From the NCBI GenBank assembly GCA_028704385.1, contig JAQVLA010000009.1, positions 1 through 64,000 on the forward strand: DNA of 64,000 bases, given 5' to 3'. The position numbers and the translations under genes were made by a program. The notes beneath the pieces were generated by a model, which saw only the letters and a program-made list of their open reading frames with translations, was not told where the DNA came from and ran no database searches. The DNA is from Bacteroidales bacterium (GTDB lineage Bacteria > Bacteroidota > Bacteroidia > Bacteroidales > F082). This document shows, piece by piece, positions 26,933-35,945 of this stretch; within the stretch, counting starts at the first letter, position 1, and every line of letters begins with the position of its first letter.

Positions 26933-27463
26933 CTATTTTGAATCACCTGTAAAGTAGTCGTCTTTGTCGGCAAAAAGGACGTTAAAGGTGGTCAGACTAC
27001 CATATATTCTGGTGATATATTGTTGAAGATTAACCTTTTCCTCATCGCTTAGTTCCGAACTATTGATTCGTTGTTCCATCACCCTGATACGATCACGAAC
27101 CATTATGATTTTGTGGAAAAAGGTCTCTACAGGAATTTCTTTGGGTTTTAGTTGCCTGTCGGCAGGTTGCAATACCATCATGCCGCCTTTCCACTTATTA
27201 CCCATCGGAACAATTTCCTGTAAATCAGTCCAGCGTCGAAGCAGTTTCACGAAGGTGCGCTCAACCTGATCAAAACTTAGCATATCAGTTGAACTCCCCA
27301 CATAATCAATCACTTCCAGCCCTTCAAAGGATTTAAGAATGGTTTTTGTGCCGTAATCCAGAAAGGTGATCTCATACGAATCAGAATAGCTCTGAATCAC
27401 AACTCCCTGTCCGAATGATGGATGCTTAACGCGCGAGCCGATGCCCAAACTGAGGTTTTCCAT
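26933..27463 (-). CDS. Protein with an N-terminal Tudor-like GxGxV domain (176 aa)
   Basis: Residues 5-55 match the SH3/Tudor-like tail seen in UvrD/PcrA helicases and CarD-like proteins, with GSRVKHPSFGQGVVIQ and ITFLDYGTKTILKSFEGL. The remaining about 120 residues are helical, with a predicted coil (RIRVMEQRIN and LQQYITRIYGSLTTF). No enzyme motif is seen. The role may be nucleic-acid or polymerase binding, but that is inference. Its stop codon abuts the haemoglobin stop (TAG|CTA), a convergent pair with no intergenic base. Confidence 0.72.
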   Translation of the reverse strand: MENLSLGIGSRVKHPSFGQGVVIQSYSDSYEITFLDYGTKTILKSFEGLEVIDYVGSSTDMLSFDQVERTFVKLLRRWTDLQEIVPMGNKWKGGMMVLQPADRQLKPKEIPVETFFHKIIMVRDRIRVMEQRINSSELSDEEKVNLQQYITRIYGSLTTFNVLFADKDDYFTGDSK

Positions 27464-27943
27464 AAAAAATTATTTTTGGCAAAAATAGAAGAAATTTTGT
27501 TCGAAACTATTGCTATTCATGGTATCATTGCTTGTAATCCCGCTTGGTTAAATGAAGCTTACCTTCGTTCAGTTTGCTTAGATTATTTAACAAGGATTAG
27601 AATTCGGTTATTCCAATTTTAGTATCTCTGTAGAATTATTTAAATAGCAGTAAAACAGCGAATTAAGTTTAATAATTCTTACTGCATCTTTGTGATTTCC
27701 TATTTTTGGAAAATTCATCCCAAAATTGTAAAATACGTATTAATTTATGAATTTTATAAAGTTATAAATAATTGATATACAGTAGTTAAAAATCATAATA
27801 TTACGTTTGGAGCGATTTTTGTTAGTCAAGCTCTCGGCTAAGTGTGGCTATATGTTTAGTAGATACCGATTTGAGTTAAAATATGACGATAACTATTCAA
27901 ACACTTACGATCACCAGGCCATATGATGACGAATTGATCAATT
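27464..27943. other. AT-rich intergenic stretch with a promoter
   Basis: No gene is seen in these 480 bases, which are unusually AT-rich. The only supported element is the consensus promoter at 27689-27718; a 230-base leader follows it. A short run of GC (27830-27850) breaks the AT stretch but contains no recognisable motif. Confidence 0.5.
27689..27718 (+). promoter_or_regulatory. Consensus Bacteroidota promoter for the W-repeat T9SS gene
   Basis: TTTG at 27689-27692 and TATTTTTG at 27711-27718 with an 18-base spacer are an ideal -33 / -7 pair. The start codon is at 27944 or 27992, giving a long leader of about 225-270 bases. Confidence 0.6.
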
Positions 27944-29506
27944 ATGAAAAAATATTTTCTTAAAGCTGGAACACTGCTCAATAAAGACAATATGGTAAAC
28001 AGAATTTTACGCAAACTGACTTTAACAATCCTGATTTTCTGCTTAATTAGTCAAGTCTTTGCTCAGACAAACCTGTCAGAGAAGGAATTGATGAAGCAGA
28101 AATTGGAACGTTTACTTCAGCTTTTGCCGGAGGAGGCAGCAAAGTTTAGGAGCAGCCTTGACATGATTCTTGCCAAACAAAGACAGGAATTGGCAAGCAG
28201 AGATGAAATTACCTATTATTTATTGGACACAGCGGTTGTTTATTCAGTAGCAGACAATCCGTGCAGATACACGTATACTTATGATGAAGACGGCTACAAT
28301 ATCATCACTTTGATCAAGAAAAATCAAAATAACCAATGGATCAATGTTTCTTTTGAAAATATTGATTATGACGAATTTAAGAACCCTGAAATTGTTACGA
28401 CAAAGATTTGGGAAAACAATGCATGGGTTAATGAAAGCAGATTAAGCAATTCTTATTTTAGTAATAATCTGGTAGAGCAAGCAGTTGTTGAAGTTTGGGA
28501 GGATGAGTGGGTTTTAGTTAGCAGAGATAGTTTTAATTATTTTCCTGGCGGAGCTATTGCTTCACAGCACAGAGAGACCTGGGATGGTGAAGAATGGATC
28601 AATTTTTCCAATATTGTTTACATTAGGGATGAAAATGAGTTGCCACTGGAAATCATTTCTCAAATTTGGAATGGAGGAAGCTGGGAAAATACTTCCAGAC
28701 TAAAATATAGTTACACCAACGCTGGTGTTAACGATTCAACTTACATGATGTTATGGGAAGAAAATGCCTGGCGTGATCTCTATTTGATTCATAATGAATA
28801 TGATAATGAACTGAAGTTGACTGCTGTCACAGATTTCTTTTGGATGAATGAAAGTTGGAGTGCAGATAAAAAAGAGATTTATACGTACAATGAGGCGGGC
28901 TATTTAGGGGTTTTTATTGAACAGGAGTGGAACGAGGAATCATGGCTTAACAGATTCCAATCAACCTATACCTATAATGAATGGGGAAATGAACAATCTG
29001 TGCTTGTTGAGAATTGGCAAGATAATTTATGGGCGAATTATACATTGATTAGTTGGGCCTTTGATGTTAATGGGAACGCACTGGAAGGTATGGTGTATTC
29101 CTGGCAAGATGGTTCGTGGCAGCACACACAAGACGCATTATTGAATGTATATTTTGATTTAGGCCAAAATAGTGAACAGTTTTTTGGATATTCTGTAGAG
29201 CTTGCCTATAAATCATTAATTGTTAGCACTCCTGAGAATAGGGAAGGGATGGAATTTTCAATATTTCCTAATCCGGCATCTTCCAGGTTCTATTTATCTG
29301 TTGATCAGGTAGATCATTCTGGTTCACCCATTGCAATTGCCATTGCAGATTTAAAGGGAAGAGTGATAATGCACAACATATTTTATTCTTCTCCAGCAGT
29401 TACACAATTCGAGATTAATACAAGCCATTTATCAAATGGGGTTTATTTTGTAACGCTTCGGTCTGGTGCTACATATTCGATCAGGAAAATGATAGTAAAT
29501 CGATAA
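27944..29506 (+). CDS. T9SS-secreted protein with W-x(3,4)-W repeats (520 aa)
   Basis: The likely signal peptide is VNRILRKLTLTILIFCLISQ ending VFAQ, read from Met17 (27992); the ATG at 27944 adds 16 residues, so the true start may be 27992. Residues 85-440 hold about nine repeats of roughly 29 residues, each marked W-x(3,4)-W then a Tyr/Asn strand, as in WENNAW, WDGEEW, WNGGSW, WEENAW, WMNESW, WNEESW and WQDGSW; YTYNEAGY-type steps resemble RHS/YD repeats. The C-terminal 85 residues are a T9SS type A sorting domain (FSIFPNPASSRFYL; GVYFVTLRSG; SIRKMIV). Function unknown. The next gene begins 53 bases later. Confidence 0.85.
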   Translation: MKKYFLKAGTLLNKDNMVNRILRKLTLTILIFCLISQVFAQTNLSEKELMKQKLERLLQLLPEEAAKFRSSLDMILAKQRQELASRDEITYYLLDTAVVYSVADNPCRYTYTYDEDGYNIITLIKKNQNNQWINVSFENIDYDEFKNPEIVTTKIWENNAWVNESRLSNSYFSNNLVEQAVVEVWEDEWVLVSRDSFNYFPGGAIASQHRETWDGEEWINFSNIVYIRDENELPLEIISQIWNGGSWENTSRLKYSYTNAGVNDSTYMMLWEENAWRDLYLIHNEYDNELKLTAVTDFFWMNESWSADKKEIYTYNEAGYLGVFIEQEWNEESWLNRFQSTYTYNEWGNEQSVLVENWQDNLWANYTLISWAFDVNGNALEGMVYSWQDGSWQHTQDALLNVYFDLGQNSEQFFGYSVELAYKSLIVSTPENREGMEFSIFPNPASSRFYLSVDQVDHSGSPIAIAIADLKGRVIMHNIFYSSPAVTQFEINTSHLSNGVYFVTLRSGATYSIRKMIVNR

Positions 29507-29559
29507 AGTTGAATAAATGAAAATAAATAAATAATAGATAAACACTAAATTTAACAACC

Positions 29560-32325
29560 ATGAAAAAGTTCTATCACACTTTAAGTTTGTTACTCCTCAG
29601 CTTACTTTTGGGAGGCCAACAAACATTTGCACAAAACCCCGCACCGGAGGTGAATGTAATTCAGCCCAGTGTTAGTGGAATTGAATGGGTTTATGGAGAA
29701 ACCTATTTAATCTCCTGGGTGGATAATTTTATTCAGGAAGTAGATATCTACCTTGTTGATTATACCATTCCAGCAAACCCTGTTGATATACTACTCGCAG
29801 AGGATGTAGAAGGATCAACCTGGAGTTGGAAAATCGACAACCCTGGAATTAATATAGGAGGCACAAAATTTAAGATCAGAGTTCAAAGTGCTGTGAACGG
29901 GATTTATCAAGATGAAAGCAATAAGTATTTTAAAATTCTTGGTGCAGCCAGTGATGCTTTTATTTTCGTTGAACAGCCTAATGTAAACGGAATTGAAATA
30001 CAAATTGGAACTCAGTACCTCATTTCCTGGAATCATAATGTATCAGGTACCTTTACCATCGAATTGTTTGATAAGGATGGCAATGCAGTGAATCACACCA
30101 CCAGTGGGGATAATATCATTGCTGCTGGTGTAGAAGCATCAACTTATGTTTGGAATACAACAGGCTGGCCCGAAGGCGATAACCTCAGGGTTCATATCAC
30201 CAGCGACGATTTTCCGACAGTCACAGATCAAAGCAATAAGAACTTCAAACTCTCTGCTTCTGTTGGTTCAATCACCGTATTGCAGCCTAACACAAACGGA
30301 ATAGTTTGGGTTATTGGTAACCAATATTTCATTTCATGGAATGATAACCTGACCGAACCGGTTGATATTTTGTTAATGGACTATACAGTGCCTGCAAATC
30401 CGGTACAGATAGGTGCTCCACTGGCCGAAGATGTCACAGGTACAACCTGGATTTGGAATACTACTGGTTTTGCTGCTCACGATGCTTTAAGAATTCGTGT
30501 ACAAAGCTCGTTAGATCCAAACAATTACGATGACAGCAACAAAAACTTCAAATTGGTTGAATACACAGGTTCAATCACCGTAGAACAACCCAATGTGAAT
30601 GGAATAGAATGGGTAATTGGCAATAAGTACCTTATTTCCTGGATAGATAATGTGGAAGGTGAACTGGATATTTATTTGGTAAGTGATGCTACTTATGACG
30701 CAAATGATCCCCTTACCTGGATCGAGATAGCAACAAATGTTGTTGGGTCCACTTATGTATGGGATATAGATGATTCATTTGATCCGGGTGATGATTATCG
30801 TGTTATGGTGATTACTCCGGATGCATCCATCCGCGACCTAAGTAATAAAAAGTTTAAATTGGTTGAATATTCTGGTGAGATTACTGTAATTCAGCCTAGT
30901 GTTAGCGGGATAGAATGGGTGATAGGAAACGAATACCTCATTTCTTGGACAGATAATGTTGAAGCACCGGTTGATATTGAGTTGATCAGTGAAGATCCCA
31001 TTGTTCTTGCATCAGACAATGCAGCCAATAGCCCATATGGTGATGGCCTGGATCATGGAGATAATGGTGGTTTTGGCTTTGAGAGTTGGGTAGTAACTAC
31101 ACAGACAGTAGGTGGAGGAACCGCACTCTCGTTGGTGGCTGATCCAGCAACAGGTGGTATCAATGGAATGGATAATCCCACTTTTGGTATAATTGGCTAT
31201 GGTGATCCTATTGACAATAACAATTCTATATATGCCCTCCGTGAGTTTGCGAATGAACTGGAACCAGAGCAAACTTTTTCATTTGATTGGGCAGTGAGAT
31301 ACTATAATGGAGCAAAAGGTTTCAGAATTTATGGTGGATTTGATGAATTAATTCATGTAAGTATTACTAATAATGATGATATTAAAATTGAGTTTAATGG
31401 GAATACAAGCATAATGTTTGATCAACCAGGAGTAGAAGTAATGAACCTTTCATTTGAATATACTATTGATAACCACTTGAGAGTGTTTGGCATAGGACGC
31501 GATGGAATTGAAGATTTTGAGGATACTTTTGATATTTCAATGTTTGACGCACCTGATGCAGTCGAGTTTTACTCCTATGGTCATTCAGACAATCAATATA
31601 TCAATAGAGTTAATTGGTTTAACAACCTGAAAATACACACTTATAAAGCCGATATCGCAACAGATGTAGAAGGCTCGACTTATGTTTGGAATACATCTGG
31701 TTATGGACCTGGAACCTACAAAGTAAGAGTGTTTAAATGGGATATTGAGGACCTGAGCAATAAAACCTTTAATCTGGTGCTTTCAGGTGGTGGTAACTTA
31801 TCTTTCAACCAGCCTTCAACAGGAGATTTATGGTACAAAGGATTTGCTTATTGGATCATCTGGGAAGACGATATCATGGAGCCACTTGATATTTATCTGA
31901 AAAATGTAGCTGGAACAGTAAGCAGAACAATTGCTACTGATTTTGAAGGCAGTATGATTGATTATACTGTTCCAACGAATAATACGGTGCCTGTTGGTAA
32001 TGATTACTACATCCAGATTGTTAGCACACTTGATCCGTCAATGGTATTTAACAGCGGCGTTTTTGAAATTTCTGAACCAATTATGGCCGGAATTTTTCCA
32101 AATCCTGCATCACAGTATTTCAATGTTCAACTGGATGAGCAAGTGGAAGGTATCTTTGAAGTAGTGATCTACGACCGCTTCAATAACCGGATGCTAGAAA
32201 CACGCCTGGATGCCGCAACCAAACTTCATCGTATTAGCACAGCTAATTTGCCCGAAGGATTCTATTTCGTGCAGATGATAAATGGCGATAAGACGATTAC
32301 CAAGAAAATCGTAGTAAAACACTAA
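29560..32325 (+). CDS. T9SS-secreted protein of Kre9/KNH-like repeats with a nested domain (921 aa)
   Basis: After a signal peptide (cleavage after TFAQ) come six about 100-residue repeats, starting near residues 30, 132, 234, 337, 438 and 745. Each begins V-x-Q-P-x(4)-G-I-x-W-x-x-G (QPNVNGIEWVIGNKYLISW is typical) and ends SNKxFKL, the pattern of the Kre9/KNH Ser-Thr-rich GPI-anchored family fold. The fifth is split by about 215 residues (480-695) of a different, jelly-roll-like segment, after which the repeat resumes (ATDVEGSTYVWNT). The last 80 residues form a T9SS type A sorting domain (GIFPNPASQYFNV; GFYFVQMINGD; TKKIVV). Probably an adhesin or carbohydrate-binding surface protein, by inference. 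Confidence 0.88.
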   Translation: MKKFYHTLSLLLLSLLLGGQQTFAQNPAPEVNVIQPSVSGIEWVYGETYLISWVDNFIQEVDIYLVDYTIPANPVDILLAEDVEGSTWSWKIDNPGINIGGTKFKIRVQSAVNGIYQDESNKYFKILGAASDAFIFVEQPNVNGIEIQIGTQYLISWNHNVSGTFTIELFDKDGNAVNHTTSGDNIIAAGVEASTYVWNTTGWPEGDNLRVHITSDDFPTVTDQSNKNFKLSASVGSITVLQPNTNGIVWVIGNQYFISWNDNLTEPVDILLMDYTVPANPVQIGAPLAEDVTGTTWIWNTTGFAAHDALRIRVQSSLDPNNYDDSNKNFKLVEYTGSITVEQPNVNGIEWVIGNKYLISWIDNVEGELDIYLVSDATYDANDPLTWIEIATNVVGSTYVWDIDDSFDPGDDYRVMVITPDASIRDLSNKKFKLVEYSGEITVIQPSVSGIEWVIGNEYLISWTDNVEAPVDIELISEDPIVLASDNAANSPYGDGLDHGDNGGFGFESWVVTTQTVGGGTALSLVADPATGGINGMDNPTFGIIGYGDPIDNNNSIYALREFANELEPEQTFSFDWAVRYYNGAKGFRIYGGFDELIHVSITNNDDIKIEFNGNTSIMFDQPGVEVMNLSFEYTIDNHLRVFGIGRDGIEDFEDTFDISMFDAPDAVEFYSYGHSDNQYINRVNWFNNLKIHTYKADIATDVEGSTYVWNTSGYGPGTYKVRVFKWDIEDLSNKTFNLVLSGGGNLSFNQPSTGDLWYKGFAYWIIWEDDIMEPLDIYLKNVAGTVSRTIATDFEGSMIDYTVPTNNTVPVGNDYYIQIVSTLDPSMVFNSGVFEISEPIMAGIFPNPASQYFNVQLDEQVEGIFEVVIYDRFNNRMLETRLDAATKLHRISTANLPEGFYFVQMINGDKTITKKIVVKH

Positions 32326-32357
32326 GCATAACGTTTTTCATAATTGTAATATAAGAT

Positions 32358-32385
32358 GGCTTCCGGTTTCGGAGGCCGTTTTTTT
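32358..32385 (+). terminator. Intrinsic terminator of the T9SS repeat gene
   Basis: GGCTTCCG (32358-32365) pairs with CGGAGGCC (32370-32377) around a 4-base loop, with one wobble, followed by a T-run from 32379. It ends the two-gene T9SS transcription unit. Confidence 0.85.
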
Positions 32386-32409
32386 ATCTGTCAACAAACC
32401 AAATTCCTG

Positions 32410-32417
32410 TAAATTTG
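32410..32417 (+). promoter_or_regulatory. Promoter -7 box of the trmH-like gene
   Basis: TAAATTTG matches TAnnTTTG. The ATG at 32426 is only 8 bases downstream, giving an ultra-short or absent leader. A TCTG lies 19 bases upstream (32387-32390) in the -33 place. Confidence 0.45.
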
Positions 32418-32425
32418 CCAGCCTT

Positions 32426-32974
32426 ATGGGATACCTGAAATCAAATCATTTGTTTGAAACCATCCATCCGGAGGCGATTTACCGCTTCACAAACCGCCCT
32501 GTCGTGATCGCTGATCGGCTGATGGATTATCAGAATATTGGTGCGTTGATCCGGCTGTCGGACAATCTGGGGGCAAAGGATTTATTTTTTCTGGGTGAGG
32601 AACCAAAAAAGCAGATGACAAGGATTCGTAGGATTGCTGCCAGCAGTCATAGCAACCTGAACTGGGCTTTTAGCCAGGAAACAGAAATCAGTAAACTAAT
32701 CGCAGCACCGGCAACCATTGTGGCGTTGGAAACAGCGCATCAAGCCAAAAGTATTTTTGAAGTAGAGCTGCCCGAAAATCCTGTTTTCGTGGTGGGTAGC
32801 GAACGCTTTGGGATGAGTGAATACATGCTGGATCAGGCGGATTTGGTGGTTTATATTCCTGTTCCCGGCCTCACGCGTTCGCTCAATGTAAGCCATGCTG
32901 CTGCTGTGCTCTTTTTTGAGTGGCTCAGGCAGATGCAGCATAAATTCAGAAATCAACTTATAAATGAAGTATAA
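32426..32974 (+). CDS. TrmH-family (SpoU) RNA methyltransferase (182 aa)
   Basis: The knotted SPOUT methyltransferase domain has the three family motifs: N-IGALIR (motif 1, with Arg), VVGSERFGMS (motif 2) and IPVPGLTRSLNVSHAAAVLF (motif 3, the SAM knot). It lacks the N-terminal substrate-binding domain of the larger members, so it resembles TrmL/YibK-size enzymes that methylate tRNA 2'-O-ribose. The exact nucleotide is not predictable. It overlaps the following phosphatase gene by 11 bases, showing coupling. Confidence 0.9.
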   Translation: MGYLKSNHLFETIHPEAIYRFTNRPVVIADRLMDYQNIGALIRLSDNLGAKDLFFLGEEPKKQMTRIRRIAASSHSNLNWAFSQETEISKLIAAPATIVALETAHQAKSIFEVELPENPVFVVGSERFGMSEYMLDQADLVVYIPVPGLTRSLNVSHAAAVLFFEWLRQMQHKFRNQLINEV

Positions 32975-33668
32975 ACACCTATTTTTCGATCTGGATCGCA
33001 CCCTTTGGGATTTTGACAAAAGTGCCAGTCAAACCTTTACGCTGCTTTTTGAGAAGCATAATCTCAAACAAAAAGGTGTTCCTGACCTGAAAACTTTTTT
33101 CAGTACCTACAACAAACATAACGATGTGCTTTGGGAATCGTATCGAAATGGTGATTTGAAAAAAGAAATTTTGCGCGACTTACGATTCGTCCATACGCTT
33201 TTGAGTTTTGGTATCAGGGATGAAGCATTGGCAGTAACTTTATCAGAAGAGTATTTGTATTATGCTCCCCGAACTGTTTATCTTTTTCCCGGTGCTGTTG
33301 AAGTGGTAAAAAAGCTGCATACGCAATACAACTTACACCTGATAACGAACGGTTTTGAGGAAGTGCAACACATCAAAATTCAAACGGCTGGTTTGGAGCC
33401 ATACTTCACAAAAGTCATTACCTCCGAAGCTGCCGGTGTTAAAAAGCCTGACCCAAAGATATTTGAATATGCCTTGCTCAAAGCTGGTGCCAATAAAAGC
33501 GAAAGTTTGATGATTGGAGATGATATGGAAGTTGATATTCTGGGAGCTCAAAGTTTTGGCATGGATCAGATTTTTTTCAATCCTGAAGGCTCGCCACATC
33601 AGGAGAAGCCTAGTTTTGAGATCAGATATTTGACTGAAATCCTGGATATTTTAGCAATGAAACCCTGA
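32964..33668 (+). CDS. HAD phosphatase, YjjG-like nucleotidase (234 aa)
   Basis: A haloacid-dehalogenase fold phosphatase with the DxD-type nucleophile motif LFFDLDRTLWDFDKSASQ (Asp pair), motif II ITNGFEEVQ, motif III Lys in GVKKPDPKIF, and motif IV GDDMEVDILGA. The DLDRTLWDF start is characteristic of YjjG, the 5'-nucleotidase that removes non-canonical pyrimidine nucleotides. The start at 32964 overlaps the methyltransferase gene. Confidence 0.88.
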   Translation: MKYKHLFFDLDRTLWDFDKSASQTFTLLFEKHNLKQKGVPDLKTFFSTYNKHNDVLWESYRNGDLKKEILRDLRFVHTLLSFGIRDEALAVTLSEEYLYYAPRTVYLFPGAVEVVKKLHTQYNLHLITNGFEEVQHIKIQTAGLEPYFTKVITSEAAGVKKPDPKIFEYALLKAGANKSESLMIGDDMEVDILGAQSFGMDQIFFNPEGSPHQEKPSFEIRYLTEILDILAMKP

Positions 33669-33677
33669 TTTATCAGG

Positions 33678-34346
33678 TTACTTTTTTTTCAGACTGGCAA
33701 TGATGGTTTGTTGTGCTCTTACTTTCTGCCCCATTTTCACCTGTATGTCAGCATCAGTTGGCAAAAAGAAATCTACTCTGGAACCAAAACGGATGATCCC
33801 AAATTCTTTACCGGGCAATGCCTTATCACCGTTGACTGCGTAATTGATGATACGCCTGGCAAGCACACCAGCTATCTGACGCATAAGCACCTCCTGACCG
33901 TCATGGGTACGAACTATCACTGTATTTCGCTCGTTTTCGGTGGAAGATTTAGGATGATAAGCCACTAAAAATTTCCCCGGATGATATTGTGTATAACTTA
34001 CTTCACCGGCAACAGGATACCAGTTAACGTGTACATTAAAAGGCGACATAAAAATCGAAATCTGGATGCGCCTGTCCTTGAAGTATTCATGTTCGTCCAC
34101 TTCTTCAATCGCCACAATCGTACCATCAGCAGCTGACAACACCTGATTATCATCCTTTTTCACAGGCTTACGGTGTGGTACCCTGAAAAAGGCAATTGTC
34201 CAGATAAGCCAACCAGCCACAAGCAAATAAATCACATAATGTATCCAATGCTGTTCCGGTACAAAGTGGTTAAGTGTACTTAATAATACGGAGATGATCA
34301 GTAAGGTGAAAATGATTATTTTATAACCTTCGCGATGAATGTGCAT
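33678..34346 (-). CDS. psd: Phosphatidylserine decarboxylase-related protein (222 aa)
   Basis: PSD makes phosphatidylethanolamine at the inner membrane. This is the short form (about 220 residues) found in Bacteroidota and Archaea. Two N-terminal hydrophobic segments (residues 10-50) anchor it. The pyruvoyl cleavage site is near the C terminus: FGSRVDFFLP, where the Ser after Gly gives the pyruvoyl group. It shares its ATG with the cdsA stop (1-base overlap), so it is the last gene of the rsfS-ftsH-cdsA-psd set. Confidence 0.92.
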   Translation of the reverse strand: MHIHREGYKIIIFTLLIISVLLSTLNHFVPEQHWIHYVIYLLVAGWLIWTIAFFRVPHRKPVKKDDNQVLSAADGTIVAIEEVDEHEYFKDRRIQISIFMSPFNVHVNWYPVAGEVSYTQYHPGKFLVAYHPKSSTENERNTVIVRTHDGQEVLMRQIAGVLARRIINYAVNGDKALPGKEFGIIRFGSRVDFFLPTDADIQVKMGQKVRAQQTIIASLKKK

Positions 34347-35167
34347 CAGTGTACGAGTATTAAATAGACAAAGACAAACGGAACAGCAAAAAAAGTTGCA
34401 TCAAAACGGTCGAGTAAGCCCCCATGTCCGGGAATGAGTTTTCCTGAATCTTTAACTCCTGCCTGTCGTTTGAGCATGGATTCAACAAGATCGCCCAAAC
34501 TACCTGTTATTACGACCAAAACAGCAATGGAAGCAGCTTTTTCAAGTGATATCAGGCCGGAAAAATGACTAAATAACATTGCCGAAATCAATGTAAGAAC
34601 CAGGCCTCCAATGCTTCCTTCCCAGCTTTTTTTGGGAGAAATACGTTCGAACAAGCGATGTCGCCCGAATTTTATCCCGACAAGATAAGCGAAAATATCG
34701 TTGAGCCACACTAAAATAATGACCGACAGAAGCAGATAGGCACCAGCTAATTCACCAATAATCGCTTCGTTATAAAAGAATAGCATCAACCCGGCAGGCA
34801 TTGCAATCATCAAAAAGGAAGGCCAGTAAACGCCAGCCATATCAGTGAATGTATAGCGTTGGTTAAATAAGGCATGAAGAAATGGAAAAAGTAAAAGTAA
34901 AAGTGAGCTAATCAAAAACCTGACCGGTAACAACCCTAGTGCAGTAGCTGCTATCAGACTATAGAGTAAAACGGGCAGAAAGATCATCAGGAATTTGTCG
35001 CTGCGAACTGGATTTGACTTAACTCTGAGTCGAATCATTTCATCAGCACCAATAATAACGACTGCAATGAGCAAAATAGCAAGTAGCCATTTGCTGATGA
35101 GGATGCTGCCTGCCACCATTATCGCAAAAAAAAGACCGTATACAGTACGGATGATGAAATCGTTCAT
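34346..35167 (-). CDS. cdsA: Phosphatidate cytidylyltransferase (273 aa)
   Basis: CdsA makes CDP-diacylglycerol from phosphatidate and CTP. The protein has about 7-8 membrane segments. The family signature is at the C-terminal end: KDSGKLIPGHGGLLDRFD (with the IKD-G and P-G-H-G-G-D-R-D pattern). An earlier ISPKKSWEGS segment binds nucleotide. It precedes psd on one transcript, which fits since CDP-diacylglycerol feeds phosphatidylserine and then phosphatidylethanolamine. Confidence 0.94.
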   Translation of the reverse strand: MNDFIIRTVYGLFFAIMVAGSILISKWLLAILLIAVVIIGADEMIRLRVKSNPVRSDKFLMIFLPVLLYSLIAATALGLLPVRFLISSLLLLLFPFLHALFNQRYTFTDMAGVYWPSFLMIAMPAGLMLFFYNEAIIGELAGAYLLLSVIILVWLNDIFAYLVGIKFGRHRLFERISPKKSWEGSIGGLVLTLISAMLFSHFSGLISLEKAASIAVLVVITGSLGDLVESMLKRQAGVKDSGKLIPGHGGLLDRFDATFFAVPFVFVYLILVH

Positions 35168-35284
35168 GTTATTCGCTTTCTATCTGCCATAGATTCGAAA
35201 AGAGCCCTAAAATTACACTATTTTTCAGAAATACAGCATTTCCACAATGTATCATCTATACTTGTTCAAATAGCAAGCCTGATT

Positions 35285-35932
35285 TTAAATGTCATCAATC
35301 AAAAAGAGTATTAGCTCTTTGGGACCATGTGCACCCATGACCAGTGTTTTTTCGATATCGGCTGTACGACTGGGGCCTGTTACAAATACCAGTTGCGACG
35401 GAAGTGTATCCGGGTAAAGTTGTCTAATGTCCTGAATGGCGTTTTTTAGCGTGCTCACCACCTGCGATGCATAGCCCAAAACAAGTTGCACTTCTGGGAA
35501 AGCAATCGCCATGCGACTTCCTGATTTCTGATCTGAAAGCACTATGCTTCCATTTTGTGCGATCAGACGCTCACAATCAGACAGCCCAACCAATTGTTTG
35601 CTGTTCTCATCGGGCTTCTCTGCAAACGATAGTTCACCAGCTTTGAGTACTTGTTTTACTTTAGTGCTTTGCGTCCAGAGGGTGTCCCAGCCTCTTTCCT
35701 GCATCAGTGTTTGCAGGTAGCCTAAAAACTGATGTTCGTTTTCGCAATAAACAAATTGGCCGCCTGCCTGAAGCAGTGCTTTTGCAAAGGCTACCTCAAG
35801 TCCATCCTTATCGTCAACGGGTTTTAAAACTGCACTGCTGATGTCGGCATCAGGATAGGGCAGTGACGTTTTTTCGATTAAGGCATTTCTGATTTTTGTC
35901 AGAATTTGTTCGCGTGGTGTACTTTCTTTCAT
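35285..35932 (-). CDS. LUD domain protein, LutC/YkgG-like (215 aa)
   Basis: The LUD domain shows the family steps: FAKALLQAGGQFVYCE, a middle DCERLIAQNGSIVLS and the final VFVTGPSRTADIEKTLVMGAHGPKELILFL. LutC is one part of the LutABC L-lactate oxidation complex, but no lutA or lutB lies near. Orphan LUD proteins between ftsH and cdsA occur in this phylum. The function here is unclear. The gene starts 13 bases after ftsH. Confidence 0.87.
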   Translation of the reverse strand: MKESTPREQILTKIRNALIEKTSLPYPDADISSAVLKPVDDKDGLEVAFAKALLQAGGQFVYCENEHQFLGYLQTLMQERGWDTLWTQSTKVKQVLKAGELSFAEKPDENSKQLVGLSDCERLIAQNGSIVLSDQKSGSRMAIAFPEVQLVLGYASQVVSTLKNAIQDIRQLYPDTLPSQLVFVTGPSRTADIEKTLVMGAHGPKELILFLIDDI

Positions 35933-35945
35933 CTTTACTTTTCAG

